DNA of 64,000 nt from Nitratireductor aquibiodomus NL21 = JCM 21793. GTDB lineage: Bacteria; Pseudomonadota; Alphaproteobacteria; Rhizobiales; Rhizobiaceae. The position numbers and the translations under genes were made by a program. The notes below the pieces were generated by a model. That model searched no databases. It had not been told where the DNA came from and saw only the letters and a program-made list of their open reading frames with translations. This document shows positions 26,419 to 36,543 of this stretch, piece by piece. Location of the stretch: the NCBI RefSeq assembly GCF_000615975.1, contig NZ_BAMP01000007.1, positions 1-64,000 on the forward strand. Direction: 5' to 3'. The first letter of the stretch is position 1, and every line of letters starts with the position of its first letter.

Positions 26419-26802
26419 ATGACACAGCACGGCCAATTCCACTGGAACGAACTGAAGACGCGTGACGCGGAGAAAACGAAAGCCTTTTATGGAGAAGCCG
26501 TCGGCTGGACCTTCGATGGCATGGACATGGGGGATGGCCAGACCTACTGGGTCGCGATGGTGGGCGAAACGCCAGTTGGCGGCATCTTCACTATGGCGGG
26601 GCCGGAATTCGAGGGTGTGCCCGAACACTGGATGTCCTATCTGGCGGTCGACGATGTCGATGCGGCGCTGGAGAAAGCGAAGGGCAAGGGAGGCGAAATT
26701 CTGCGTGAACCCTTCGATGTGCCGGGCGTGGGCCGTATCGCCATTCTGCGCGAGCCGGGTGGGGCCGTGATCGGCTGGATGACGCCTGCGCTGCAGGAGT
26801 AA
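26419..26802 (+). CDS. VOC-family (glyoxalase/bleomycin resistance-like) protein
   Basis: A 127-residue single-domain protein of the vicinal oxygen chelate superfamily. It shows the beta-alpha-beta-beta-beta repeat pattern: TRDAEKTKAFYGEAVGW, VGGIFTMAGPE, LAVDDVDAALEKAK and FDVPGVGRIAILREPGG. Many such proteins are metal enzymes or binding proteins; the substrate here is unknown. The ATG at 26419 is preferred, with GGGAG six bases before it. Confidence 0.75.
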   Translation: MTQHGQFHWNELKTRDAEKTKAFYGEAVGWTFDGMDMGDGQTYWVAMVGETPVGGIFTMAGPEFEGVPEHWMSYLAVDDVDAALEKAKGKGGEILREPFDVPGVGRIAILREPGGAVIGWMTPALQE

Positions 26803-27278
26803 GTTCTGGTTTCTCGGTCGGACCTCATCCGCGTCATCCCGGCCGACCAAAGGGAGAGCCGGGACTCATTGAGCAGCAGGGCCGGTTTCCTCAGAAGATA
26901 CCGGCATCGCCAACGATTGCCCAAACAGAACCGGGCCGCGCCTCTTGATGTTCTTCCAATGGGTCCCGGATAGCCCTTCGGGCTTCCGGGATGACGGTGG
27001 CTGGTGTTCGCTCTGCCGAAAGCGTCTGCAGAGCGCGGCGGATGCCGGAGGGGCGTTCGGTGCTGCCCGGCACGGCCTGGATGGTCAGGCAGGCGCAGAG
27101 CGCGATGGAATGCAGAAGGGCGGGGGCGGCTGTCATGGTTCTCGTCCGGGTGGTGATCTGATGCCTGTTGGTCGCAGCCGGCGTTGAAAAGGTTCATTCG
27201 CACCGCGTGGCGGGTGACATTGGCGGGCGGAGTTGCTATTGCCGGGCGCGATACAGTCCGCTTTTCAGAGACCTCCCA
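26803..27278. other. gene-poor interval upstream of glyS with palindrome fragments
   Basis: A 476-base stretch. It contains degenerate repeat sequence, notably a hairpin-like block with GATAGCCC and GGGCTTCC near 26965-26990 and CATCCCGGCC near 26834. A minus-strand frame (26891-27136) opens with a signal-peptide-like run but lacks other support. I do not call a gene here. Confidence 0.5.
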
Positions 27279-29660
27279 ATGCCCGATCTTCTTCTCGAAC
27301 TCCGCTCCGAGGAAATTCCCGCCCGCATGCAGCGCAAGGCTGCCGGCGATCTGAAGAAGCTGGTGACAGACGGTCTGGTGGATGCGGGGCTGACCTATGA
27401 GGCGGCGACCGAATACTGGACGCCGCGCCGGCTGGCGCTCGACATTCGCGGCGTGACCGCCCGCTCGAAGGATGTGCGCGAGGAGCGCAAGGGCCCGCGC
27501 ACCGACGCGCCGGAAAAGGCCATTCAGGGCTTTTTGCGCGGGGCGGGGCTTTCCTCCATCGATGAGGCGGAAATCCAGAACGACCCGAAGAAGGGCGATT
27601 TCTATGTGGCGGTGATCGAAAAGCCCGGCCGGGCGGCCGAAGAGATCGTTGCCGAGATCATGCCGGGCATCATCCGCAATTTCCCGTGGCCGAAATCCAT
27701 GCGCTGGGGCGCGACCTCGGCAAAGCCGGGCAGCCTGCGCTGGGTGCGCCCGCTGCAATCGATCCTGTGCACCTTCGGGCCCGAAACCGAAGAGCCGGTG
27801 GTGGTGGATTTCGAGATCGACGGCATCCGCTCGGGCAATGTCACCTTCGGCCATCGCTTCCATGCGCCTGACGCCATCACCGTGCGGCGCTTCGATGATT
27901 ACGTGGAAAAGCTGGAAGCGGCGAAGGTCGTGATCGACCCCGACCGCCGCAAGCGCATCATCCTCGACGACGCGCGCAATCTGGCCTTCGCCAACGGGCT
28001 GGAGCTTGTGGAGGACGAGGGGCTTCTGGAGGAAGTTTCGGGCCTCGTGGAATGGCCGGTGGTGCTGCTTGGCGAGTTCGAGGAAGACTATCTGACCATT
28101 CCGCCGGAGGTGATCCGGTTGACGATCCGCGCCAACCAGAAATGCTTTGTCTGCCGCCCGCAGGGCGAGACGGAAAAGCTGTCCAACCGCTTTGTGATTA
28201 CCGCCAATATCGAGGCGAAGGATGGCGGCAGGGAAATCGCGCACGGCAATGGCAAGGTGGTGCGGGCGCGGCTTTCCGATGCGCTCTATTTCTGGAAGAC
28301 GGACCAGGCGGCTCTGCCGGATCTCGGCAAGCTTGAGGGCTCGGCTGAAAAATTCGGGCTCGATCTTTCAAAGCCGCTCGACCAGCGCATGGCGCGGCTC
28401 GACCATCTGGGCGTGACCTTTCATGCGAAGCTCGGCACGCAGGGTGAGCGCGTGGCGCGGATTGCGGCACTCGCGAAAGAGCTTGCGCCCGTGGTGGGGG
28501 CGGACCCGGCGGAGGCCGAGCGCGCAGCGCATCTGGCCAAGGCCGATCTTCAGACCGAGGTCGTGGGCGAATTCCCCGAGCTGCAGGGTTTCATGGGCCG
28601 CAAATATGCCGAACTGCAAGGCGAGAGCGCTGCGGTGGCGGCGGCCATCGAGGATCACTACAAGCCGCAGGGCCCGAACGACGCCGTGCCGACCGACCCG
28701 GTGGCCGTGGCCGTCGCGCTGGCCGACAAGCTCGATATGCTTGTGGGGTTCTGGGCGATTGACGAGAAGCCGACGGGGTCGAAAGATCCTTACGCGCTGA
28801 GACGCGCGGCGCTGGGTGTGATCCGGATTTTGATTGAGAACCGAGTTCGGTTCCCGTTGCTCAGCCTGCCTGTATATGAAGTGATCGAGTTGGAGCAGAG
28901 TCCTCGTTCCTCGATCACAGATCCCATCTCAGTTCGGGATTTTCAGCGCTATGAACTCACCGATGTTCTCCAGAGCCTGAATGACGAGCATGTTGAAGAT
29001 ATTGACCCTGATTCATTGAAGCAAATCGTAAGGTTCGCGCTAAAGCAGTTTGATATTGATGTTTTTGATGGTTCGATGGAGCAAAGAACAAGCGGTTATG
29101 TTCGGTACGTGGATTCAGTCTTCGAATTTGCAAATCCGCACCGCAACCTCCTCTCCTTCTTCCATGATCGTCTCAAAGTCTATCTGCGCGATCAGGGTGC
29201 GCGGTATGATCTGATCGATGCGGTGATCTCGGATGATGCCGACGATCTCCTCCTGATCGTGCGGCGGGTTGAGGCGCTGTCGGAGTTTCTGGCGACCACG
29301 GATGGCGAGAACCTTCTGGCAGGTACCAAGCGGGCGGCCAATATCGTGCCCGATGCGGAGACGAAGGGGACGGGCATCGCCGAGACGGTCGATGCGAAGC
29401 TCTTTGAAACCGATGAGGAGCGGGCGCTGTTCGACAGCCTGGAAGAGGCGGAGAATCTTGCCGCTCAGGCCATCGCCGCCAATGATTATGTGAAGGCGCT
29501 GTCCTTCCTGGCGCGGCTGCGCCAGCCGGTCGATGCCTTCCTCGATGGCGTGATGGTCAATGCGGATGACGAGGCGGTTCGGGCAAATCGTCTGGCGCTG
29601 CTTTCACGCATTCGCAGCGCCACGGCACAGGTCGCGGATTTCTCGAAAATCACCGGGTAG
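27279..29660 (+). CDS. glyS: glycyl-tRNA synthetase beta subunit with an internal insert
   Basis: A 793-residue tRNA-binding subunit of glycyl-tRNA synthetase; the E. coli protein is 689. Typical landmarks are [14 protein letters not shown] at the start, [17 protein letters not shown] and [12 protein letters not shown]. The HD-type region has [30 protein letters not shown], and [22 protein letters not shown] lies near the end. Residues about 523-618 are a divergent, low-GC stretch that joins two well conserved parts (before it [11 protein letters not shown]; after it [24 protein letters not shown]). This adds most of the extra length. The stop codon TAG abuts the stop of the next, convergent gene. 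Confidence 0.93.
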   Translation: MPDLLLELRSEEIPARMQRKAAGDLKKLVTDGLVDAGLTYEAATEYWTPRRLALDIRGVTARSKDVREERKGPRTDAPEKAIQGFLRGAGLSSIDEAEIQNDPKKGDFYVAVIEKPGRAAEEIVAEIMPGIIRNFPWPKSMRWGATSAKPGSLRWVRPLQSILCTFGPETEEPVVVDFEIDGIRSGNVTFGHRFHAPDAITVRRFDDYVEKLEAAKVVIDPDRRKRIILDDARNLAFANGLELVEDEGLLEEVSGLVEWPVVLLGEFEEDYLTIPPEVIRLTIRANQKCFVCRPQGETEKLSNRFVITANIEAKDGGREIAHGNGKVVRARLSDALYFWKTDQAALPDLGKLEGSAEKFGLDLSKPLDQRMARLDHLGVTFHAKLGTQGERVARIAALAKELAPVVGADPAEAERAAHLAKADLQTEVVGEFPELQGFMGRKYAELQGESAAVAAAIEDHYKPQGPNDAVPTDPVAVAVALADKLDMLVGFWAIDEKPTGSKDPYALRRAALGVIRILIENRVRFPLLSLPVYEVIELEQSPRSSITDPISVRDFQRYELTDVLQSLNDEHVEDIDPDSLKQIVRFALKQFDIDVFDGSMEQRTSGYVRYVDSVFEFANPHRNLLSFFHDRLKVYLRDQGARYDLIDAVISDDADDLLLIVRRVEALSEFLATTDGENLLAGTKRAANIVPDAETKGTGIAETVDAKLFETDEERALFDSLEEAENLAAQAIAANDYVKALSFLARLRQPVDAFLDGVMVNADDEAVRANRLALLSRIRSATAQVADFSKITG

Positions 29661-30073
29661 CTACGCGAACACGTAGACCGCCAGCGCCACGGCGATATAG
29701 GAGGCAAGGCCCGCCAGCGGGCCGAGCCGCTGCAGATAGGCCGGTGGCGGGGTGCCGGGCTGGCCGCGCCGGACAGCCATGAAGCCGAGCAGGGCGACGG
29801 CGAGAATGAAGCTGCCGCCACGAGCTTGAGCAGGAAGGCCGTGCTCAAAAGCGCGCCCTCATAGCGCACCAGCCAAAGCCAAAGCCCTGTCAGCCACAGA
29901 AGCGCAACGCCTGTCAGCGTGATGATCGTGAAGCGCGGGCGCAGTGCCAGAAGACCGGGCGGAGGCGCACCGTCGGAGCGCTTGGCCTGAATGGCCACCA
30001 GCATACCGCCCATGCCGCCGGCCGCCCCCAGCATGAGGCCGAAGAAATGCAGGATTTTCATGAAGGTGAGCAT
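29661..30073 (-). CDS. four-helix membrane protein of unknown role, frameshifted
   Basis: A 137-residue integral membrane protein after repair. Four hydrophobic segments are visible (FFGLMLGAAGGMGGMLVA, FTIITLTGVALLWLTGLWLW, AFLLKLVAA joined to FILAVALLGFMAV, and ASYIAVALAVYVFA). One base is missing near 29810, in the third helix. The length and helix layout recall small CopD/DUF-type membrane proteins, but I do not recognise a defined family. The stop at 29661 directly abuts the glyS stop on the other strand. Confidence 0.55.
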
Positions 30074-30171
30074 GGCGTGGTCTCCGAACAGTGATGCGCG
30101 GAAGGTGCGCCGCGCTTCACGAGACGTCAAGCTGGGTGTGAGCTGCACTCCTGCCAGCCTGATGACAGGAG

Positions 30172-30702
30172 CTATTCGGGATGCCCCACTGGCTCGCCGA
30201 CTGGCGGCGGTGCGGGAGGTTCCACCGCGGCAGTGTTTTCAGGTTCCGGTTCCGGTCGCGCCTGAGGCCTGCGCTCTTTCGGGGCGGCCGCTTTGGGTTG
30301 CGACGGCTGAGGGGCGGAAACCTGCCGTGGGGGCACTGTACCGGTCTCGCCGCCGCGGATCACCTGCGGCATCCGGTGTTGGCCGCGCGGGATGGCGCTG
30401 GTGATCTCTCCCGCTTCCGGGTGCAGCACGGGTAGAGGGGTTCCAATGCCGATCATGGACGGAGAAAGCCGGAGCAGTTCCGCTGCCGGTGCCTCGCGGA
30501 AGGATGGAGCCGGGTAGGAGAGAAGCGGCTGGCTCGGTGCTGTTCGCGGAGGGGACTTTCGCTCGATCTGCCGCAGAACCACGGTCGATTGCGGCTGGGG
30601 CGATGCCTCGTTTGCCAGTTCGAGAAGGGATGAAGCACGAACGCCCCCAGCCGCAAAAAGCAGCGTGGTGACGAGCAGCGGCTTTACGGGCCATGACTGC
30701 AT
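30172..30702 (-). CDS. exported proline-rich hypothetical protein
   Basis: A 176-residue protein: signal peptide (about residues 1-24, LLVTTLLFAAGGVRA), then a region rich in Pro, Ala, Ser and Gln and a C-terminal tail dominated by Pro, Glu and Arg. GAGG before the ATG at 30702 supports the start. The composition suggests an extended periplasmic or surface linker protein. I see no catalytic motif, and no known family is evident. Confidence 0.55.
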   Translation of the reverse strand: MQSWPVKPLLVTTLLFAAGGVRASSLLELANEASPQPQSTVVLRQIERKSPPRTAPSQPLLSYPAPSFREAPAAELLRLSPSMIGIGTPLPVLHPEAGEITSAIPRGQHRMPQVIRGGETGTVPPRQVSAPQPSQPKAAAPKERRPQARPEPEPENTAAVEPPAPPPVGEPVGHPE

Positions 30703-30862
30703 TCTTCCTCCCCCAATCATTGGCGGTCTTTGCGCGCATCTCATATCGCCCGGACAACAAGACGCGAATTCCCTTAAGATTCAGCAAACCCGGGGATTCG
30801 CGACCTTGCCCGACTGCGGCAGGCGCGATACTCAGCAGTGGCATTTTTGAGAGGATGTGTGC

Positions 30863-31819
30863 TTGGCCGATATACTGCCGGAGCGGGAAGCCCTTCGCAG
30901 GGCGGTTGAACTGTTGCGCGCGGGGGCGGCCATCGCCATCCCGACGGAGACGGTTTACGGGCTTGCCGCCGATGCCACCAATGGCGAGGCGGTGGCACGC
31001 ATCTATGAGACCAAGGGCCGCCCGCAGTTCAATCCGCTGATCGCGCATGTGGCGGACCGGGAGATGGCGGAGCGCATTGCCGTTTTCAACCTGCTCGCGC
31101 GCCGTCTGGCGGATGCCTTCTGGCCGGGGCCGCTGACGCTGGTCCTGCCGCATCGCGCCGGTTCCGGCGTTCACCCGCTGGTCACTGCCGGGCTCGACAC
31201 GATCGCGCTGCGCTGCCCGAAAGGGTTTGGCGCGCGGGTGATCGAAGCGCTGGGGCGACCCGTGGCGGCTCCAAGCGCCAATTCATCGGGCCGCATCAGC
31301 GGCACAACGGCGGAGGCGGTCGAGACTGATCTCGGGTCTCGCATTCCGTTGATCGTGGATGGCGGGCCGACGCCGGTGGGACTGGAATCCACCATTGTGA
31401 AGGTCGGGGAAGACAGCATCACGCTTCTGCGTCCGGGCGGCGTTGCGGCTGATGAGATTGAGCGCGTCACCGGAATGTCGCTGATGCGTGGTGCCAAGGG
31501 CGTGCAGGCCCCCGGCATGCTTGCCTCTCACTACGCGCCCAGCGCCCATATGCGGCTCGGTGTGGCAGAGGTGAAACCGGGAGACGCGCTGCTTGCCTTT
31601 GGGCCGCTACGTGCGGCGGGGGCGGAGAGGGCGGTTGCCCTGCGCAATCTTTCCGAGAGCGGAGACCTGCGCGAGGCGGCGGCGAACCTCTTTTCGCATC
31701 TGCTTGCGCTCGACCGGTCGGGCGCTGCCACAATCGCTGTCGAGCCGGTGCCCCTTGAAGGGCTTGGCGAAGCCATCAATGATCGCCTCGCGCGCGCTGC
31801 CGCACCCCGAGATCACTAA
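30863..31819 (+). CDS. tsaC: threonylcarbamoyl-AMP synthase
   Basis: A 318-residue enzyme of the Sua5 type, which makes the threonylcarbamoyl-AMP used for the t6A modification of ANN-reading tRNAs. The conserved segments TETVYGLAADATNGEAV, KGRPQFNPLIAHV, WPGPLTLVL, APSANSSGRISGT and ESTIVKV are present. The added C-terminal domain of about 100 residues begins APGMLASHYAP. TTG at 30863 is favoured because GAGAGG is eight bases before it; a GTG at 30857 is the alternative. Confidence 0.88.
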   Translation: MADILPEREALRRAVELLRAGAAIAIPTETVYGLAADATNGEAVARIYETKGRPQFNPLIAHVADREMAERIAVFNLLARRLADAFWPGPLTLVLPHRAGSGVHPLVTAGLDTIALRCPKGFGARVIEALGRPVAAPSANSSGRISGTTAEAVETDLGSRIPLIVDGGPTPVGLESTIVKVGEDSITLLRPGGVAADEIERVTGMSLMRGAKGVQAPGMLASHYAPSAHMRLGVAEVKPGDALLAFGPLRAAGAERAVALRNLSESGDLREAAANLFSHLLALDRSGAATIAVEPVPLEGLGEAINDRLARAAAPRDH

Positions 31820-31841
31820 CGCTTCAGGAAACCACAACTTC

Positions 31842-33257
31842 ATGACCATCGATGCTGCTCTTCTCGCCCGTTTTGCCGAAATCGTTGGTGAACGCCACGC
31901 CCTGTCCGCTGCGGACGAAATAGCGCCCTATGAAGAAGAGCCGCGCGGGCTTTTTCGCGGAAAGACACCGATGGTGCTGCGGCCGGGCTCGGTGGATGAG
32001 GTGAGCGCAATTCTGAAGCTTGCCAGCGAAACCGGCACGGCAATCGTACCGCAGGGCGGCAATACGGGTCTTGTGGGCGGACAGATGCCGGACGGCGAGG
32101 GCAATGAGATCGTGCTTTCGCTTTCGCGCCTCAACAGGATTCGTGAAATCGATCTGCATTCCAACACGGCAACGGTTGACGCTGGCGTGGTGTTGCAGGT
32201 GCTGCAGGATGCGGCGGCCGAAAAGGATCGCCTTTTTCCCCTTTCGCTCGGTTCGCAGGGCTCCTGCCAGGTCGGTGGCAACCTTTCCTCCAATGCAGGC
32301 GGCGTGGGCGCGCTGGCCTATGGCACGGCGCGCGACCTTTGCCTCGGTGTCGAGGTGGTGCTGCCCACGGGCGAGGTTTTTGACGATCTGCGCAAGCTCA
32401 AGAAGGACAACACCGGCTACGATTTGAAAAACCTGTTCGTTGGCGGCGAGGGCACGCTGGGCGTGATCACGGCGGCGGTGGTGAAGCTCTTTCCCATGCC
32501 CAAGGGGCGGGAACTGGCCTGGGCGGCTCTGCCGACACCTGCCGACGCGCTGCGCTTCTTCGAACTGGCCAATGACCGCGCCGGCAATGGGCTGACGGCC
32601 TTCGAACTCATCGAGCGCACGCCGCTTGCCTTCACGCTGGCGCATGTGCCGGGTTCTGTCGATCCGCTTGCCGAGGCGCATCCCTGGTATGTGATGATAG
32701 AGATTTCCTCCGGGCGTTCGGGCGACGATGCCAAGGAGCTGATGGAGGAAGTGCTGACGGTCGCCTTCGAGGAAGGGCTGGTGGTGGACGCCGCGATTGC
32801 CCAGAACGAGGGGCAGGCCAATGCCTTCCGCCATCTGCGCGAATCCATGTCGGAGGCGCAGAAGCCGGAGGGCGGCTCGATCAAGCACGACATTTCCGTG
32901 CCGGTGGCGGCGATCCCCGAATTCATCGAGCGTGCGGGCGAAGAGGCGCAGAAGGTCGCGCCGGGCTGCCGCGTGGTCTGCTTCGGCCATATGGGCGACG
33001 GCAATCTCCACTACAACATTTCGCAGCCGAAGGATGGAGACCGGGACACCTATCTCGCCCTCTACCGGAAGATGAACGATGCCATCCACGCCATCGTGCG
33101 CGATCTGGGCGGGTCTTTTTCGGCCGAACACGGCATCGGGCGCATGAAACGCGACGAATTGATCGCCACGCAGCCTGCCATCGCCACGGAGCTGATGCGC
33201 CGGGTGAAGGCAGCGTTTGACCCGGCGGGCATCATGAACCCGCGCAAGGTGATCTGA
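31842..33257 (+). CDS. FAD-linked D-2-hydroxyacid dehydrogenase (GlcD/D2HGDH-like)
   Basis: A 471-residue flavoprotein. The FAD-binding (PCMH) domain shows VPQGGNTGLVGGQ and LGSQGSCQVGGNLSSNAGG, and the C-terminal FAD-oxidase domain has CFGHMGDGNLHYN, a metal-binding histidine motif, and FSAEHGIGRMKR. This is the family of D-lactate, D-2-hydroxyglutarate and glycolate dehydrogenases; the exact substrate is not fixed by sequence. It is 22 bases downstream of tsaC, so the two are probably co-transcribed. Confidence 0.82.
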   Translation: MTIDAALLARFAEIVGERHALSAADEIAPYEEEPRGLFRGKTPMVLRPGSVDEVSAILKLASETGTAIVPQGGNTGLVGGQMPDGEGNEIVLSLSRLNRIREIDLHSNTATVDAGVVLQVLQDAAAEKDRLFPLSLGSQGSCQVGGNLSSNAGGVGALAYGTARDLCLGVEVVLPTGEVFDDLRKLKKDNTGYDLKNLFVGGEGTLGVITAAVVKLFPMPKGRELAWAALPTPADALRFFELANDRAGNGLTAFELIERTPLAFTLAHVPGSVDPLAEAHPWYVMIEISSGRSGDDAKELMEEVLTVAFEEGLVVDAAIAQNEGQANAFRHLRESMSEAQKPEGGSIKHDISVPVAAIPEFIERAGEEAQKVAPGCRVVCFGHMGDGNLHYNISQPKDGDRDTYLALYRKMNDAIHAIVRDLGGSFSAEHGIGRMKRDELIATQPAIATELMRRVKAAFDPAGIMNPRKVI

Positions 33258-33529
33258 ATTCAAAATCGTTGGGCGGGTCGGCAATGCGTCTTGCGCTCCG
33301 GCACTGTCATGCCGGAGCCGCGGCCATTTACCTCCCGGTCATGCCTCTTGCCAGATCGTTACACTTGGTGGGAAATCGCTAACCAACTGTAAGGTCAGCA
33401 AAATTTAACCGACTTTCTAAGCCTGACGGTAACGGGCTCGGCGCTAGGGTGCCTTCCATAACGAGGCCGAAAACGGCCCGGTGAGAGAACCGGAAAACCG
33501 GCTCTCAGGAGTGACAGGAAGGCAAGAAT

Positions 33530-34093
33530 ATGAACAGTGGGCTCAAGCCAGTCTGGGCGGGCCGCGCAATGCGGCTCGACCCCTTTCGCCTGCCACAGGC
33601 GGTGAGCTATGCATCGCACGACGATTTCGGCGAAGTGTCCTTTACCGTGGACAATCGCGGCGTGCGCATGAAGCGCGTTCTCAACAAAAGCGGCCTGCCG
33701 GTAACCTTCGCCCTGCCGACGCGCGCGTTTCGCGGCGTTGCGGCACGCGCCATCGAGGATGACCTGGGCGACGTGACGGTGACGCTCGAACTGCTTCACA
33801 CGGATGCGATGCTGTGTGTGCCGCTTCTGGTGGCGGGTGATCTGGACGATGTGGCTGCCGACTGGCGTGCATGGTCGGAGGCGCTGGGGCTGCCCATGCT
33901 GATGATCGAGGCCGACGGACTGGCCCGCCCGCTCGAAGAGAGCATTGGAGAGGTAAAGGCAAACCCGCCGAAGCATCGGCGTCAGGGCCATGCCGTTCGG
34001 GCGCGCCGTCCACGTTTCCTCGCACGTCGCCGATGCGGCAGCCTGGGCGTGCGCATGGTTGTTGGCGGAGCGGAGATCATCGCCCGCGACTGA
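33530..34093 (+). CDS. DUF6101 family protein
   Basis: A 187-residue soluble protein recognised as a Rhizobiales-specific conserved family of unknown function. It begins MNSGLKPVWAGRAMRLDPF and contains the repeated small segments VSFTVDNRGVRMKR and GVAARAIEDDLGDVTVTLELLH. A tail rich in Arg carries its C-terminus to VGGAEIIARD. SD AGGAAGG precedes the start. The gene lies convergent with ubiA, nine bases apart. Confidence 0.7.
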   Translation: MNSGLKPVWAGRAMRLDPFRLPQAVSYASHDDFGEVSFTVDNRGVRMKRVLNKSGLPVTFALPTRAFRGVAARAIEDDLGDVTVTLELLHTDAMLCVPLLVAGDLDDVAADWRAWSEALGLPMLMIEADGLARPLEESIGEVKANPPKHRRQGHAVRARRPRFLARRRCGSLGVRMVVGGAEIIARD

Positions 34094-34102
34094 TCGCGCC
34101 GG

Positions 34103-35086
34103 TCAGAACTGTGGACTGATCACGGCCCACAGGCCACCGCCGATCAGACCGAGGAAGATCAGCCAGCCGACCACATTGTTGGAGCGGAAGAGCGCCAGAC
34201 ACTGATCCGGGTTGTCGATGTCGATGACCCGGATTTGCCGTGCCATATGGGCACCTGCGGCCACAAGGCCCGCAAGTGCTGGCATCGGCACTTCGGCGAG
34301 CGCGAAGGCGACCGCAAAGAACAGAAGCGCGCCGCCATAAAGCGCGATCAGCCAGTGACGGGTTTTCTCGCCGAACAGGCGTGCGGTGGAGCGAACGCCG
34401 ACTATGGCATCATCTTCCTTGTCCTGATGCGCGTAGATCGTGTCATAGCCGATCACCCACAGGATCGAGCCGAAATAGAGAAGCACGGGCGCGAGCGACA
34501 GGCTCTCGAAATCGGCCGCCCAGCCCATCAGCGCACCCCAGGAAAAGGCAAGTCCCAGAAAGAGTTGCGGCCAGTCCGTGAATCTCTTCGCGAAGGGGTA
34601 GATCGCCACCACGATGAGCGAGGCGAAGCCAAGCGCGATGGCAGATGCATTGAACTGCACGAGCACCAGAAGCCCGAGCAGCGCCTGCGCCAGAAGGAAG
34701 GCCCACGCCTGACCGCGCGAAACCTGACCGGAGGGCAGGGGGCGTGAGCGCGTGCGCTCGACCGCATTGTCGATACGCTCATCCACCAGATCATTATAGG
34801 TGCAGCCGGCCCCGCGCATGGCAATTGCGCCGACGAGGAACAGCAGGATGTGCCAGAGCGAGGGAAGCACCTCGGCAAGCGGCGCGCCGGGCTGCGCATA
34901 GGCGGAGGCGGCAAGAGCAGTGGACCAGAGGCAGGGCCACAGAAGCAATTGCCAGCCGATGGGACGATCCCAGCGGGCAAGCTGCGCATAGGGCCACATG
35001 CCGCGCGGCAGGATGCGATAGACCCAGTGGCCGGAAGGAGCATCGGCAACGCGGCCCTGACCTTGGCGTGACTGGATCTTTTCCAT
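34103..35086 (-). CDS. ubiA: 4-hydroxybenzoate polyprenyltransferase
   Basis: A 327-residue inner-membrane prenyltransferase that attaches the polyprenyl chain to 4-hydroxybenzoate in ubiquinone synthesis. Two aspartate motifs are visible, TYNDLVDERIDN and GYDTIYAHQDKEDD, in a protein made largely of membrane helices. ATG at 35086 is the likely start, since GGAC precedes it; an in-frame ATG three codons earlier is possible. It should use the diphosphate made by the synthase at 21226. Confidence 0.9.
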   Translation of the reverse strand: MEKIQSRQGQGRVADAPSGHWVYRILPRGMWPYAQLARWDRPIGWQLLLWPCLWSTALAASAYAQPGAPLAEVLPSLWHILLFLVGAIAMRGAGCTYNDLVDERIDNAVERTRSRPLPSGQVSRGQAWAFLLAQALLGLLVLVQFNASAIALGFASLIVVAIYPFAKRFTDWPQLFLGLAFSWGALMGWAADFESLSLAPVLLYFGSILWVIGYDTIYAHQDKEDDAIVGVRSTARLFGEKTRHWLIALYGGALLFFAVAFALAEVPMPALAGLVAAGAHMARQIRVIDIDNPDQCLALFRSNNVVGWLIFLGLIGGGLWAVISPQF

Positions 35087-35244
35087 GGTAAGCATGTCCA
35101 TTTTTGTGGTCTTCCATGCAGGGAGTGGCAAGCCCGCCTCTCTGCGTCAAGCGTTTCTGTCGGGGAACGGCGGACAAGCGCCTTGATTTTCGGCGCGAAG
35201 GGCCATAGCCCGAGGCAGTGATTGAACAAGCGGGGATGCGCACG

Positions 35245-36519
35245 ATGAATGTTCTCCTGATCGGGTCCGGTGGCCGCGAGCATGCGCTGGCCTGGAAACT
35301 GGCAGCGTCTCCCGTGTTGACGAAGCTTTATGCAGCGCCGGGCAATCCTGGCATGGAAGGGGACGCCGAGTGCGTGGCGCTTGACGTTTCCGACCATGCG
35401 GCTGTTGTCGCCTACTGCCGGGAAAAGGCGATAGACCTTGTCGTGGTGGGGCCGGAAGCGCCGCTCGTTGCCGGCCTTGCCGATGCGCTGAACGATGCAG
35501 GTATCCGTGTCTTTGGCCCGAGTGCGGCTGCTGCCCGGCTTGAAGGGTCGAAGAGCTTCACCAAGGAATTGTGCGACCGCCAGGCGATCCCCACGGCAGC
35601 CTATGGGCGTTTCGAGAATGCGCTGGCAGCGCGCGACTATGTGCGCGAGCACGGTGCGCCCATCGTCATCAAGGCGGACGGGCTTGCCGCCGGCAAGGGA
35701 GTGACCGTGGCCATGACGGAGGATGAGGCCATCGCCGCCATCGACGACTGCTTTGACGGCAGCTTCGGCGAGGCGGGTGCTTCTGTTGTCGTGGAGGAAT
35801 TCCTGGAGGGCGAGGAGGCGAGCTTCTTCTGCCTGTGTGACGGCAGGACGGCGCTGCCCTTCGGCACCGCGCAGGACCACAAGCGCGTGGGCGATGGCGA
35901 TACAGGGCCGAATACCGGCGGCATGGGCGCCTATTCGCCGGCTCCGGTGTTGGATGATGCAACGCTCGCCCGCACCATGGCCGAGATCATCGAGCCGACG
36001 CTGAAGGGCATGGCGGAGATGGGCGCGCCGTTCACCGGCGTTCTCTATGCCGGGCTGATGCTGACGAAGGATGGCCCCAAGCTCATCGAGTACAATGTCC
36101 GCTTCGGCGACCCGGAATGCCAGGTGCTGATGATGCGGCTCAAGGAAGATCTTCTGCTTCTCATCAATGCGGCGGTGGACGGGCAACTGGGGCATGTCTC
36201 CGCGCGCTGGCGCGACGAGGCGGCGCTGACCGTGGTGCTGGCCGCAAAAGGCTATCCGGCAAGCCCCGAAAAAGGCACCGTGATCGGCGGCGTGGACGCG
36301 GCGGGTGCTGATGAAGGTGTCGAGATATTTCACGCCGGCACCGCGATGAAGGATGGCGCGCTGGTGGCCAATGGCGGGCGGGTGCTGAATGTCACCGCAC
36401 TGGGCGGCTCGGTGAAAGAGGCGCAGGAGAAGGCCTATCGCGCGGTCGATCTGATCGACTGGCCGGAGGGTTTTTGCCGGCGCGACATTGGCTGGCGCGC
36501 GGTGGAACGCGAAGGCTGA
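35245..36519 (+). CDS. purD: phosphoribosylamine-glycine ligase
   Basis: A 424-residue ATP-grasp enzyme, step two of purine synthesis. The start [19 protein letters not shown], the glycine-rich loop [15 protein letters not shown], the [22 protein letters not shown] signature and [13 protein letters not shown] are all typical. The stop codon lies within an inverted repeat that also contains the stop of the convergent permease gene. Confidence 0.95.
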   Translation: MNVLLIGSGGREHALAWKLAASPVLTKLYAAPGNPGMEGDAECVALDVSDHAAVVAYCREKAIDLVVVGPEAPLVAGLADALNDAGIRVFGPSAAAARLEGSKSFTKELCDRQAIPTAAYGRFENALAARDYVREHGAPIVIKADGLAAGKGVTVAMTEDEAIAAIDDCFDGSFGEAGASVVVEEFLEGEEASFFCLCDGRTALPFGTAQDHKRVGDGDTGPNTGGMGAYSPAPVLDDATLARTMAEIIEPTLKGMAEMGAPFTGVLYAGLMLTKDGPKLIEYNVRFGDPECQVLMMRLKEDLLLLINAAVDGQLGHVSARWRDEAALTVVLAAKGYPASPEKGTVIGGVDAAGADEGVEIFHAGTAMKDGALVANGGRVLNVTALGGSVKEAQEKAYRAVDLIDWPEGFCRRDIGWRAVEREG

Positions 36520-36543
36520 GGCGAACGCCTCAGCCTCTGTTTT
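36514..36543. terminator. hairpin containing both convergent stop codons (purD and permease)
   Basis: GGCTGAGGCG (36514-36523) pairs perfectly with CGCCTCAGCC (36526-36535); TCTGTTTT follows on the plus strand. The purD TGA (36517-36519) and the permease stop (36530-36532) each lie in one arm, so the palindrome is shared by both genes. Confidence 0.75.

Noticed and set aside
26891-27136. Minus-strand 81-codon frame with signal-peptide-like start
   Set aside because: Overlaps degenerate palindromic repeat sequence, lacks a ribosome site, and has no family resemblance.
26637-28244. 535-codon minus-strand frame across VOC gene and glyS
   Set aside because: Antisense shadow that also spans the gene-poor interval and repeat fragments.
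34528-36333. 601-codon minus-strand frame across ubiA and purD
   Set aside because: Crosses two opposite-strand, well conserved genes and shows no motif.
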